NCBI GenBank assembly: GCA_030683105.1
Contig: JAUXMZ010000008.1
Coordinates: 68,268 to 132,267 of the forward strand
From: Burkholderiales bacterium
GTDB lineage: Bacteria > Pseudomonadota > Gammaproteobacteria > Burkholderiales > SG8-41
Length of the DNA stretch: 64,000 nt
Direction: 5' to 3'
The first letter of the stretch is position 1; each line of letters starts with the position of its first letter. A program made the position numbers and the translations under genes. Shown piece after piece: positions 28,052 to 36,109 of the stretch. Under the pieces are notes generated by a model, which was given only the letters and a program-made list of their open reading frames with translations, ran no database searches and had not been told where the DNA came from.

Positions 28052-29374
28052 TCATGGTATATCCAGACCGTGTAGCGCAACGCCGGAAAATGACTTCCAT
28101 CCTCGCCATTCCGTCTCAAGTAGCGGCAACATTTCGCGCAAGGCGGACAGATTGTCGCGAAAGGTGATGCTGCTGCCACGCCAGCGCGTCGTGTGCGAAT
28201 AAGCGAAAGCGCCGCCCGCGGAAGGGGTCAGTGGTGCGTCGAGCAACAGCACCAATGCGTACTCTCCCAGAGGCAGGAGCCACAATTCTCCGTCCCGGCT
28301 GCTGCGGAATACGCGCATCGACTCATCAGGAATCGGCCCGGTCTCGAGTCCGATCCGGACATTGCGCCGGGAACGCGCAGCCCACGCCAGGAAGGGTTCG
28401 GCAAAATCGAGGATTTGCTGGCGGTTGGTCCGGTAATTCATCACCGTCACGACATCGACGAGCGGCGCAAGATGATCGAGAAACAGTCCGCCACGATACG
28501 CCTGCGCGCCCCACCAGTACGGCAGCGCCACGTCGAGCGGCATTTCGGCCTGCGCCCGCACCTGTGCAAGGGTGTCCAGGTAGGCGGATAACCAGCCCTC
28601 GGTATCGATGTCGTAGCCAGGATTCAGATAAGGTTCGATGTCGAGTTGCAAACCGGCAAGGCGCGCTTCGGCAACTACGCTGCGATTGTACTCAGCATAA
28701 GCGCTCGCGCGCTCGGCGTAGCGGGCACGTTCCGCCGGCAGCACCGCGCGCGCATCACCAGCGACCGCCCAGACGCGAACGCCACGCCCGGATGCCTGTT
28801 TCACGAAATGCTCGAGTGCGCCGGGCTCGGCCACCCGCGTGCGGTCTGCAGTCACGGGAATCGTGACGAACACGGAATCTGCGGCGTAGGCTGCGAGCAG
28901 CGCGAACAATTTGTCCGGCTGCGCCTGCCACGCTTCGGGGCGCCAGATCCACAGTGCACGATGCGGTGTCGCCCGGATCGGTCCCGGCGACACGGATTCG
29001 GCTCCGTGTGGATGCGACACCGTCGCGCGCGCCTTGTCCTTGAGCGGGATGACTTCGTTGGCGGCAAAACGGCCATCGCGGTCGACGCCCTTGAGTATCA
29101 CGCCTCCGGCGAGTTCATGAGCTGCGACCCGCGTGATGACTTTCGTCCACTGGATGCGTTCCTTTGCGAGCGCAATCTCAGTCATCGCGCAATCCCGTAG
29201 CGGTTCATCGGACGCCACCAGCGCAACCGCAGTGCCTGCGGGTTTGAGCACGATCTCGAGCACCCTGACCCCCGCCTGCCCCGGCTCAGGCGCGCACATC
29301 CCGAGCCAGGCGGCTGCCGCTTGCGGGGCGACAAGTAGCAATACCCAGGACAGCCGGAACAGAAAACGGCTCAT
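28052..29374 (-). CDS. Secreted TIM-barrel-like protein (LDIEPY motif), unassigned
   Basis: A 440-residue exported protein with signal peptide (residues 5-22, ending AAAAW). After an N-terminal beta-rich domain (to about residue 135), the body looks like a glycoside-hydrolase-type barrel: HRALWIWRPEAW, VFVTIPV, GVRVWAVAGDARA, LAGLQLDIEPYLNPGY, LDVALPYWW and VDVVTVMNYRT. Acidic residues of LDIEPY sit where catalytic acids lie in related barrels. No substrate is known. It is divergent from the response-regulator/glycosyltransferase operon, suggesting a role on the same polysaccharide (inference). Confidence 0.7.
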   Translation of the reverse strand: MSRFLFRLSWVLLLVAPQAAAAWLGMCAPEPGQAGVRVLEIVLKPAGTAVALVASDEPLRDCAMTEIALAKERIQWTKVITRVAAHELAGGVILKGVDRDGRFAANEVIPLKDKARATVSHPHGAESVSPGPIRATPHRALWIWRPEAWQAQPDKLFALLAAYAADSVFVTIPVTADRTRVAEPGALEHFVKQASGRGVRVWAVAGDARAVLPAERARYAERASAYAEYNRSVVAEARLAGLQLDIEPYLNPGYDIDTEGWLSAYLDTLAQVRAQAEMPLDVALPYWWGAQAYRGGLFLDHLAPLVDVVTVMNYRTNRQQILDFAEPFLAWAARSRRNVRIGLETGPIPDESMRVFRSSRDGELWLLPLGEYALVLLLDAPLTPSAGGAFAYSHTTRWRGSSITFRDNLSALREMLPLLETEWRGWKSFSGVALHGLDIP

Positions 29375-29532
29375 TCAATTGTTCCTTTGTCTAATGGGGT
29401 GCGCCCGGCATTCGGGGACAAGTGTCGCACGGTCTGGCAGCCAACAGCTGCCAGCAGCTGTGTGAAACTGGTATCATGTTTAATAATCAATGGCTTCTGT
29501 TCTTCGTGTGTTTCATTTTCTGAAGATACAAG

Positions 29533-29934
29533 ATGGTGACGGCTACCGCAAACCTAGGCACCGCTCTGATCGTCGAGGATGATGAGCAAATCGCTTACAT
29601 TCTTCGTTTCATCCTCGAGCGCGAGGGCTATTCGGTCGAGTTATCCCAGGATGGCCGCGCTGCCCAGCAATTGATCAGCGACATGCCGCCGCCGGCTCTT
29701 GTCACGCTGGACGTAATGCTGCCTTACGTGGATGGTTACCAGTTGCTCGGCATGATGCGCGCGCACCCCGGCTGGCAGGATGTACCCATACTGATGATGA
29801 CGGCTAAATCCCAGGAAAAGGACATTGTGCGCGCACTCGACAACGGCGCCAGTGATTACATCGTCAAACCCTTCAAGCCGGACGAGTTGCGCGCGCGCAT
29901 CAAACGCCTGGTCAAACCCGCCAAGAGCCCCTGA
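29533..29934 (+). CDS. Single-domain response regulator
   Basis: A 133-residue receiver (REC) protein without output domain: ALIVEDDEQIAYILRFILEREGY (acidic pocket), LVTLDVMLPYVDGY (phospho-acceptor Asp60), ILMMTAKSQEKD (Thr) and ASDYIVKPFKPDELRARIKRLV (Lys). It is the first gene of the operon with YaiO, HEAT, glycosyltransferase and CHASE-kinase genes, ending one base before the YaiO start. It probably relays phosphate or binds a partner rather than DNA. Confidence 0.92.
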   Translation: MVTATANLGTALIVEDDEQIAYILRFILEREGYSVELSQDGRAAQQLISDMPPPALVTLDVMLPYVDGYQLLGMMRAHPGWQDVPILMMTAKSQEKDIVRALDNGASDYIVKPFKPDELRARIKRLVKPAKSP

Positions 29935-29935
29935 C

Positions 29936-30784
29936 ATGAGACACGCCACCCTCACGACCTGCCGCATGCTGCTTGCCATTTGTGGAACGCTGCACATGAC
30001 CGGCGCCGTATTGGCCCAGGGGCTGCTGTTGGCCCAGGCTCCCGCTGCCCCCGGGCTCAAGTCCGCACCCGCTGCAACAGGGCTCAAGCCCCCGCGCGCC
30101 GAGATCGAAATCGGTTACGGTCGCGAAACCCTGTCCAACAACCTGCCGGACTGGAAACAGACCTACAGCCTTGTCTCCTATCGCATGGGCGACCGCAACA
30201 CGCTGTACGGGGGACTGCGCGAGACGCGCCGCTTTGGCCTGACCGACAGCGAAGCGCACACCGGTTTTTATTTCCCGCTGGGCAAAACCTGGACCTCCCA
30301 GTTCGAACTCAGCATGAGTCCCACACATGAAGTGCTGCCGCGTTACTCCGTCTATGGTCAGGCGCTGAAGGATCTGCACGGCGGCTGGGGCGTGGGACTG
30401 GGCCTGCGCCACAGTGAATACAGCCTGACCGGCGTCAACATTCTGTCGCTGGTGGGCGAACGCTACTGGGGAAATTTCCGCGGTGCATACACACTCTACT
30501 CCGGTCGCCCCGAAGGCGCCTCCTCGGCTTCCAGCCATCGCTTCCAGTTGAGCTATTACTATGCCGATCGCAGCGTTGTCGGGCTTTCTTACAGCACCGG
30601 GCGCGAAGTCGAGTACATCGGCCCCGCGCGCGGCGTGATTTCCAGCGATGTGCAGAACTGGACCCTGAGCGGCCAGCACTGGTTCACCCCGGCCTGGGCG
30701 CTGACCTACGATGTAGTCAACCAGGACCAGGGTATCTTGTACCGCCGGCAGGGGCTGCGGCTTGGCATACGCCACAGCTTCTGA
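29936..30784 (+). CDS. YaiO-family outer-membrane beta-barrel protein
   Basis: A 282-residue exported protein with signal peptide (to about residue 28, AVLAQ). A short low-complexity linker (PAAPGLKSAPAATGLKPP) is followed by alternating aromatic strands: IEIGYGRETL, YSLVSYRMGDRNTLYGGLRE, HTGFYFPLGKTWTSQFELSM, GVGLGLRHSEYSL. It ends RLGIRHSF with a C-terminal Phe as in barrel proteins. YaiO-type barrels are found with polysaccharide glycosyltransferases. Likely an export or surface component for the product of the downstream glycosyltransferase (inference). Confidence 0.85.
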   Translation: MRHATLTTCRMLLAICGTLHMTGAVLAQGLLLAQAPAAPGLKSAPAATGLKPPRAEIEIGYGRETLSNNLPDWKQTYSLVSYRMGDRNTLYGGLRETRRFGLTDSEAHTGFYFPLGKTWTSQFELSMSPTHEVLPRYSVYGQALKDLHGGWGVGLGLRHSEYSLTGVNILSLVGERYWGNFRGAYTLYSGRPEGASSASSHRFQLSYYYADRSVVGLSYSTGREVEYIGPARGVISSDVQNWTLSGQHWFTPAWALTYDVVNQDQGILYRRQGLRLGIRHSF

Positions 30785-30836
30785 GCTACCCCTGAAACTG
30801 GACCGCGCGCTGCCGGCCATCTCCGGCGGCACCCCG

Positions 30837-31907
30837 ATGTCCGCCTACATTCCCCAGGATCCGGCACTGGCCATCGTGTTCTGGATCGCCGTTGCCGTCA
30901 TTGCGGGATCTGTGCTCATGCTTGCCTTGGTCTTTCTGCTGCGCATCAACCTGATTTTGAAACAGCGGCGCGAACGCCGTTTCATCGGACAATGGCAGCC
31001 GCTGCTCGCTGAATGCATCTACCGCACTCCCGAAATCCTGCCGGCCATCCCGACTGCCATGCAGTACGCGTTCCTCAAGCTGTGGATCTATCATCTTGAA
31101 TCCATGAAAGGCGCGGCAGGGCGCAACCTGGTGCAACTCGCCAACGCGGCGGGCGTGCACGAAATCGTGCGCGACATGATCCATCATACCGACTTACGGA
31201 AACAACTCATCGCGGTGGTCGCGCTGGGATATTTAGGCGACAAGACCCGCTGGCACGATCTGCGCATGCTGGTGACCGATGCTTCTCCGATGCTGTCGCT
31301 GGCTGCGGCCCGCGCGCTGCTGGAAATCGATGCTGCGGCGACACTGGCATGGCTGATCACGGTGATCGCGGCGCGCGAGGATTGGCCGATGGCCAAAGTC
31401 TCCGCCATACTTAAAGAAATCGGCCCTGACCGTCTTACACTCCCGCTGATCGCCACCGCTGAGTCCGCGGCCGCGTCGGAAGACACCGTGCACCAGGTGC
31501 CGCGCCTGCTGCGCCTGATGGACCTGGCGCACACTGAACGCGCCGCTCCCGCCGTGCACCGCATTCTGGTCAGGACTTCGGATGCAGAAGTCATCGCTGC
31601 TGCCCTGCGCCTGCTGCAGGATCCCCGCGACCTGCCCTTGCTGCGCGCCTTCACCGGACATGAGAACTGGATCGTGCGCATCAACGCGGTGCGCGCGCTG
31701 GGGCGCATCGGCATGCCGGAAGACCGCAAATTGCTGACCGACATGCTAAGCGATGAACACTGGTGGGTGCGTTATCACGCGGCGCGGGCGCTGATCGCGC
31801 TGCCCTTCACCACCATTCAGGAACTGGACATGATCCGCGCGATACTCCCCGACCCTTACGCCGCGGACATGCTGGCCGAGGCCATCGCCGAGAAGCGCGC
31901 CTCATGA
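30837..31907 (+). CDS. Membrane-anchored HEAT-repeat protein
   Basis: A 356-residue protein: N-terminal helix (residues 13-38, FWIAVAVIAGSVLMLALVFLLRI), basic stretch RRERR, then at least five helical HEAT/PBS-type repeats. Examples are LRKQLIAVVALGYLGDKTRWHDLRMLV, MLSLAAARALLEID, NWIVRINAVRALGRIGMPEDRKLL and WWVRYHAARALIALP. It would form a cytoplasmic scaffold at the inner membrane. Overlaps the glycosyltransferase gene by ATGA, implying equimolar production. 52 bases separate it from YaiO. Confidence 0.85.
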   Translation: MSAYIPQDPALAIVFWIAVAVIAGSVLMLALVFLLRINLILKQRRERRFIGQWQPLLAECIYRTPEILPAIPTAMQYAFLKLWIYHLESMKGAAGRNLVQLANAAGVHEIVRDMIHHTDLRKQLIAVVALGYLGDKTRWHDLRMLVTDASPMLSLAAARALLEIDAAATLAWLITVIAAREDWPMAKVSAILKEIGPDRLTLPLIATAESAAASEDTVHQVPRLLRLMDLAHTERAAPAVHRILVRTSDAEVIAAALRLLQDPRDLPLLRAFTGHENWIVRINAVRALGRIGMPEDRKLLTDMLSDEHWWVRYHAARALIALPFTTIQELDMIRAILPDPYAADMLAEAIAEKRAS

Positions 31908-33346
31908 TCTCCCCGGAATGGATTATCGCCGCACAGTGGTTTTTCCTGCTTTACTTCATCGGCCTCAACAGCGGCTACATCCTACTCAATCTGCTTTCAT
32001 ACCAGAGCCTCAAGCGCTATGTCGAGGAACACAGCCTGGATGATCTGCCGCGCAGCCTGTCCGGCTTCGAGCCGCCGGTCTCGCTGCTGGTCCCTGCATA
32101 TAATGAAGAAGCCACTATCGCCAGTTCGGTGCGCTCCATGCTGCAAATGAATTACCCGGACTACGAAGTCATCGTGATCAATGATGGTTCGAAGGACGGC
32201 ACCATGGAAGCGCTGCGCCGGGAGTTCGCGCTGGTGCCGTTTCCTGAGGCCTACTGGAAGCGCATAGAGACGAAGCCGGTACGCGCCATCTACCGTTCTA
32301 CGCGCCACCCCAGCCTGCGCGTCATCGACAAGGACAACGGCGGCAAGGCCGATGCGCTCAATGCCGGCATCAATGCTTCCCGCTATCCCCTGTTCTGCGG
32401 TGTGGATGCGGACTCCATACTTGAACGCGACAGCCTGAAGCGCGTGGTCGAGCCGTTCCTGGAAAACCCGCACACCATAGCCTCCGGCGGCACCGTGCGC
32501 ATCGCCAACGGCTGCGTGGTGGACAATGGCTTTCTGGTCAGCGTCGGCCTGCCCGCCAACTTTCTGGCGCTGCTGCAGATCGTCGAATACCTGAGGGCGT
32601 TCCTGTTCGGACGGCTCGGCTGGTCGCCGCTTAACGCCGTGCTGATCATCTCCGGCGCATTCGGCCTGTTTCGCAAGGATAGCGTGGTCGCCGTCGGCGG
32701 CTACCGTCATGACACCGTGGGCGAGGACATGGAACTGGTTATGCGGCTGCACCGCTGGCACCGAATGCGGCGCATTCCCTACCGTATCGTGTTCGTGCCC
32801 GATCCGATTTGCTGGACGGAAGCGCCGGAATCCCTGAGGGTGCTGAAGAACCAGCGCGTGCGCTGGCAGCGCGGCCTGTGCGAAAGCCTGACGCTGAACC
32901 TCGGCCTGCTGTTTCACCCGCGCGGCGGCGCCCCGGGCTGGCTGGCTTTTCCTTTCATGGCGCTCTTCGAATGGCTTGGGCCCCTTATCGAGGTCGTGGG
33001 TTATGTCTTCATGATTTCGGCATTCGCAATGGGCATCGTATCCGCGGAAGCCTTCTTCATATTTATGCTGGTGGCTTTGGGCTTCGGCCTCATCCTCTCG
33101 GTCAGCGCCCTGCTGCTCGAGGAACTTTCTTTCCACATCTATCCGAAGCCGCGGCAGCTGGCTGTGCTGCTGGCGGTGGTCATCATCGAAAATTTCGGCT
33201 ATCGTCAGCTCAATTCGCTGTGGCGGCTGTGGGGATTGCTGCTATGGATGACTCGCAGCAAGGGCAAATGGGGAGAGATGACCAGAACCGCCAAATGGCA
33301 GACCGGGACTCCAGCCGCACCTGCGAACAGGCCGCCCGCACCATGA
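31904..33346 (+). CDS. Family 2 processive glycosyltransferase (PgaC/IcaA-like)
   Basis: A 480-residue inner-membrane polymerase: helix at residues 8-28; GT-A core with VSLLVPAYNEEATI, VIVINDGSKDGTMEAL, GGKADALNAGIN, CGVDADSILE (DxD), VGEDMEL and QRVRWQRGL (QxxRW, processive type); then about four C-terminal helices. The closest known layout is poly-N-acetylglucosamine or hyaluronan-type synthases; the sugar is not readable. Overlaps both neighbours by four bases. No PgaB-type deacetylase or PilZ domain is present. Confidence 0.9.
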   Translation: MISPEWIIAAQWFFLLYFIGLNSGYILLNLLSYQSLKRYVEEHSLDDLPRSLSGFEPPVSLLVPAYNEEATIASSVRSMLQMNYPDYEVIVINDGSKDGTMEALRREFALVPFPEAYWKRIETKPVRAIYRSTRHPSLRVIDKDNGGKADALNAGINASRYPLFCGVDADSILERDSLKRVVEPFLENPHTIASGGTVRIANGCVVDNGFLVSVGLPANFLALLQIVEYLRAFLFGRLGWSPLNAVLIISGAFGLFRKDSVVAVGGYRHDTVGEDMELVMRLHRWHRMRRIPYRIVFVPDPICWTEAPESLRVLKNQRVRWQRGLCESLTLNLGLLFHPRGGAPGWLAFPFMALFEWLGPLIEVVGYVFMISAFAMGIVSAEAFFIFMLVALGFGLILSVSALLLEELSFHIYPKPRQLAVLLAVVIIENFGYRQLNSLWRLWGLLLWMTRSKGKWGEMTRTAKWQTGTPAAPANRPPAP

Positions 33347-35850
33347 ATCCCGTCACCCTGCTGCGTTCCATATTGCCGGGCCGGGAAGGTTTCGTTAATG
33401 TCCTGGCCGCGGCAACTGTTGTCGTGCTGCCGATAGCGCTGACAATCTTGGCCTGGGACACTGCCCGCAACGCCGCGGAAACGGAAGCGCGATCGCGGTT
33501 TGAGTTTCGCGCCGCGCAGATCGAAGCATCCATCACCGGACGCATGGCCGATTATGAACAGGTGCTGCGCGGCGCGGCAGGGCTGTTCGCCGCCTCGATC
33601 AGCGTCGAGCGCAGCGAATGGCAGGGCTATTACCAGGCGCTGCGGCTCGATGCCTACTATCCCGGCATACAAGGCATGGGCTACGCCCCGTATCTCGAGC
33701 ATCACGGCCATGTGGATTTCTTGGCGCGGGTCAGGGCAGAGGGGTTTCCGGATTTTGCCATCACACCGCCCGGCCAGCGCAAGCACTATTCCCCTGTTCT
33801 GTATCTGGAACCCTTCAGCGGCCGCAACCTGCGCGCCTTTGGCTACGACATGTTTTCCGAGCCGGTGCGGCGTGCCGCCATGGAGCAGGCCATACACACC
33901 GGCAGCACCACGCTCTCGGGGAAAGTCACACTGGCGCAGGAAACCGGAACCGATGTTCAGGCCGGCTTCCTCATGTACAAACCTGTCTATCGCGAAGGCC
34001 CCTCCTCTGCCACCTTGCCGGGCAAGCACGGCGTTCCACAGGGGTTTGTTTACGCCGCATTTCGCGCAGGCGATCTGATCAACGGCATTCTGGAAAATGG
34101 CAGCGACATCGGCATTGCCATTTATGATGGGGCCACGCAAAACAAAGAATCACTGTTGTATGAAAGCCGCGGGGCGGACGGGCATATGCCGATGTTTTCC
34201 ACCGTCAGCAGGGTCGTGCTGCACGATCATTCCTGGACACTGCGTCAGTTTTCCCTCCCGACTTTCGAAGCCACCGTGGAAAAAGACAAGCCGCGCCTGG
34301 TGCTGCTGGGCGGCGTGGTCATCAGCCTGCTGCTCATCACCGTACTCTGGTCGCTATGGACCACGCGCGCGCGCGCGCTGCGGCTCGCTCAGTCGATGAC
34401 CCGGGCGATCAGGCAACGCCAGGCGGAACTGGAAGCAATGAACAACGCTTCTCCCCTGGGCATTTTCCATACTGATGCCGCCGGCAATTGCGTCTACGTC
34501 AATCGCATGTATGAATCGTTATGTGGTATCCAGGCATCCGCATGCATGGGCAAAGGCTGGGTGGACAGCCTGCATCCCGAAGATCGCGAACGTGTAAGCG
34601 CTGATTGGGAAAAAGCGACACAGAAGAAAATCAGGCTCGCATCAACAACCTACCGCATTCTTCGTCCCGACCAGAGCGTCATCTGGGTCAGCGCCAAGGC
34701 CGCCCCGATACTGGTGGATGGCGTCATCACCGGATACGTCGGCAGCATCGAGGATATTTCGGAACTCCGGAACCAGGAAGCGGCCCTGCGCGAAAGCCGC
34801 GAACAACTGGGGCTGGCACTGGAGGGTTCCAACCTCGCGATTTTCGACTGGGATATAGACTCAGGGAAGGTCCACCTGAGCGCACCCTGGCAGGAAATTC
34901 TGGGCGGGGAACGCCGGCCCACCGACACCACCATCGCCGAGCTTCAGGCACTGGTACACCCGCAGGACCTGGAGCACCTGCAAAGCAAGCTCTACTCCGT
35001 GCTCAAGGGCAGCGCCCGCTTTTATGAAGTTGAACATCGCGTCCGCAACATTCACGGTGAATGGCGCTGGATACTGAGCCGGGCCAAGGTATCTGAACGC
35101 GACGCCAGCGGGCATGCCCAGCGCATCACCGGTACCAATGCCGACATTACCAACAGCAAGGAAATCGAGCGGCTGAAAAACGAGTTCATATCCACGGTCA
35201 GCCATGAATTGCGCACGCCGCTGACCGCCATCATCGGCGCGCTGGGCCTGATGCGCGAGACTCAGGATAAATCTCCGGACGAAACCGCCATGCTGCTGGA
35301 AATGGCTTATCAGAACAGCGAACGGCTGGCTTCCCTTATCAACGATGTCCTCGATCTGGAGAAAATCGAGTCGGGGCAGATGATCATCGAACTCGAACCG
35401 CTGGATATCGGCGCATTCCTGGAAAAAGCGATCAGCATCAACGCCGCTTATGGCGATAAATTCAGTGTGCGCTTTAATCTCAAGCGACCCCTGCCCGACA
35501 CCAAGGTGAAGGCCGATGCGGACCGCCTGCTGCAGGTCATCACCAACCTGATGTCCAATGCCGCCAAGTTTTCCCCCAAGGACGGGGTGGTCGAGATTGC
35601 AGCGGAACTTCGTGCATCCGTGCTGCGCATTTCGGTCAGCGACCACGGTACCGGCATTCCTCTCGAATTTCATGAACGCATATTCCACAGATTCGAGCAG
35701 GCCGACAGTTCGGACACACGCCAGAAAAGCGGCACCGGCCTCGGTCTTTCCATCTGCAAGGCCATCATCGAAAAAATGGACGGCCGCATCGGGTTCGATT
35801 CCGTGCCCGGCGAGGGCGCGACCTTTTATTTCGAGTTGCCCACGGTTTAA
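33343..35850 (+). CDS. CHASE-PAS-PAS sensor histidine kinase
   Basis: An 835-residue membrane sensor. Helix 1 at residues 20-40, periplasmic CHASE domain about 75-270 (GYYQALRLDAYYPGIQGMGYAPYL, VLYLEPFSGRNLRAFGYDM), helix 2 about 320-342, PAS about 360-475, PAS/PAC about 485-605, HisKA with phospho-His621 in TVSHELRTPLTAI, and HATPase with NLMSNAAKFSPKDG, VSDHGTGIP and GTGLGLSI. Starts by ATGA overlap with the glycosyltransferase gene. The frame is open far upstream inside that gene; homology and coupling support this start. Likely partner: the receiver gene heading the operon. Confidence 0.92.
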   Translation: MNPVTLLRSILPGREGFVNVLAAATVVVLPIALTILAWDTARNAAETEARSRFEFRAAQIEASITGRMADYEQVLRGAAGLFAASISVERSEWQGYYQALRLDAYYPGIQGMGYAPYLEHHGHVDFLARVRAEGFPDFAITPPGQRKHYSPVLYLEPFSGRNLRAFGYDMFSEPVRRAAMEQAIHTGSTTLSGKVTLAQETGTDVQAGFLMYKPVYREGPSSATLPGKHGVPQGFVYAAFRAGDLINGILENGSDIGIAIYDGATQNKESLLYESRGADGHMPMFSTVSRVVLHDHSWTLRQFSLPTFEATVEKDKPRLVLLGGVVISLLLITVLWSLWTTRARALRLAQSMTRAIRQRQAELEAMNNASPLGIFHTDAAGNCVYVNRMYESLCGIQASACMGKGWVDSLHPEDRERVSADWEKATQKKIRLASTTYRILRPDQSVIWVSAKAAPILVDGVITGYVGSIEDISELRNQEAALRESREQLGLALEGSNLAIFDWDIDSGKVHLSAPWQEILGGERRPTDTTIAELQALVHPQDLEHLQSKLYSVLKGSARFYEVEHRVRNIHGEWRWILSRAKVSERDASGHAQRITGTNADITNSKEIERLKNEFISTVSHELRTPLTAIIGALGLMRETQDKSPDETAMLLEMAYQNSERLASLINDVLDLEKIESGQMIIELEPLDIGAFLEKAISINAAYGDKFSVRFNLKRPLPDTKVKADADRLLQVITNLMSNAAKFSPKDGVVEIAAELRASVLRISVSDHGTGIPLEFHERIFHRFEQADSSDTRQKSGTGLGLSICKAIIEKMDGRIGFDSVPGEGATFYFELPTV

Positions 35851-36109
35851 GACGGCGTCTAGTCAACTGCGACGAAATAGCGTCAGCAGTTCGGGTCCTA
35901 ATCCGGCATCGCCGCAACAGTCACGATAAAATATATATAATAATAAACAATATTTTATATCATTCCTCGGGCGGATTAATCTAAATTCATGCTACAAGGC
36001 GTGTTTCTTGCTTGATGCAGTATTGCTTGGTCATGAGGTTTGGCATTAGACTCAGTCTAGCCTCAAGCGCAGCCATGAATTTGAATATGGACAAACACAG
36101 GGCACAGAC
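35851..36109. promoter_or_regulatory. A+T-rich intergenic region before the Hpt-REC-REC gene
   Basis: No gene is seen. Bases 35926-35965 are very A+T-rich (AAAATATATATAATAATAAA), unlike the surroundings, and 36043-36060 contain the small palindrome AGACTCAGTCT. This is a plausible promoter region for the next transcription unit; no specific operator can be assigned. Confidence 0.4.

Noticed and set aside
32809-33342. A 178-codon N-terminal extension of the CHASE kinase
   Set aside because: It lies in another frame of the glycosyltransferase gene and lacks homology; the ATGA overlap gives a natural start at 33343.
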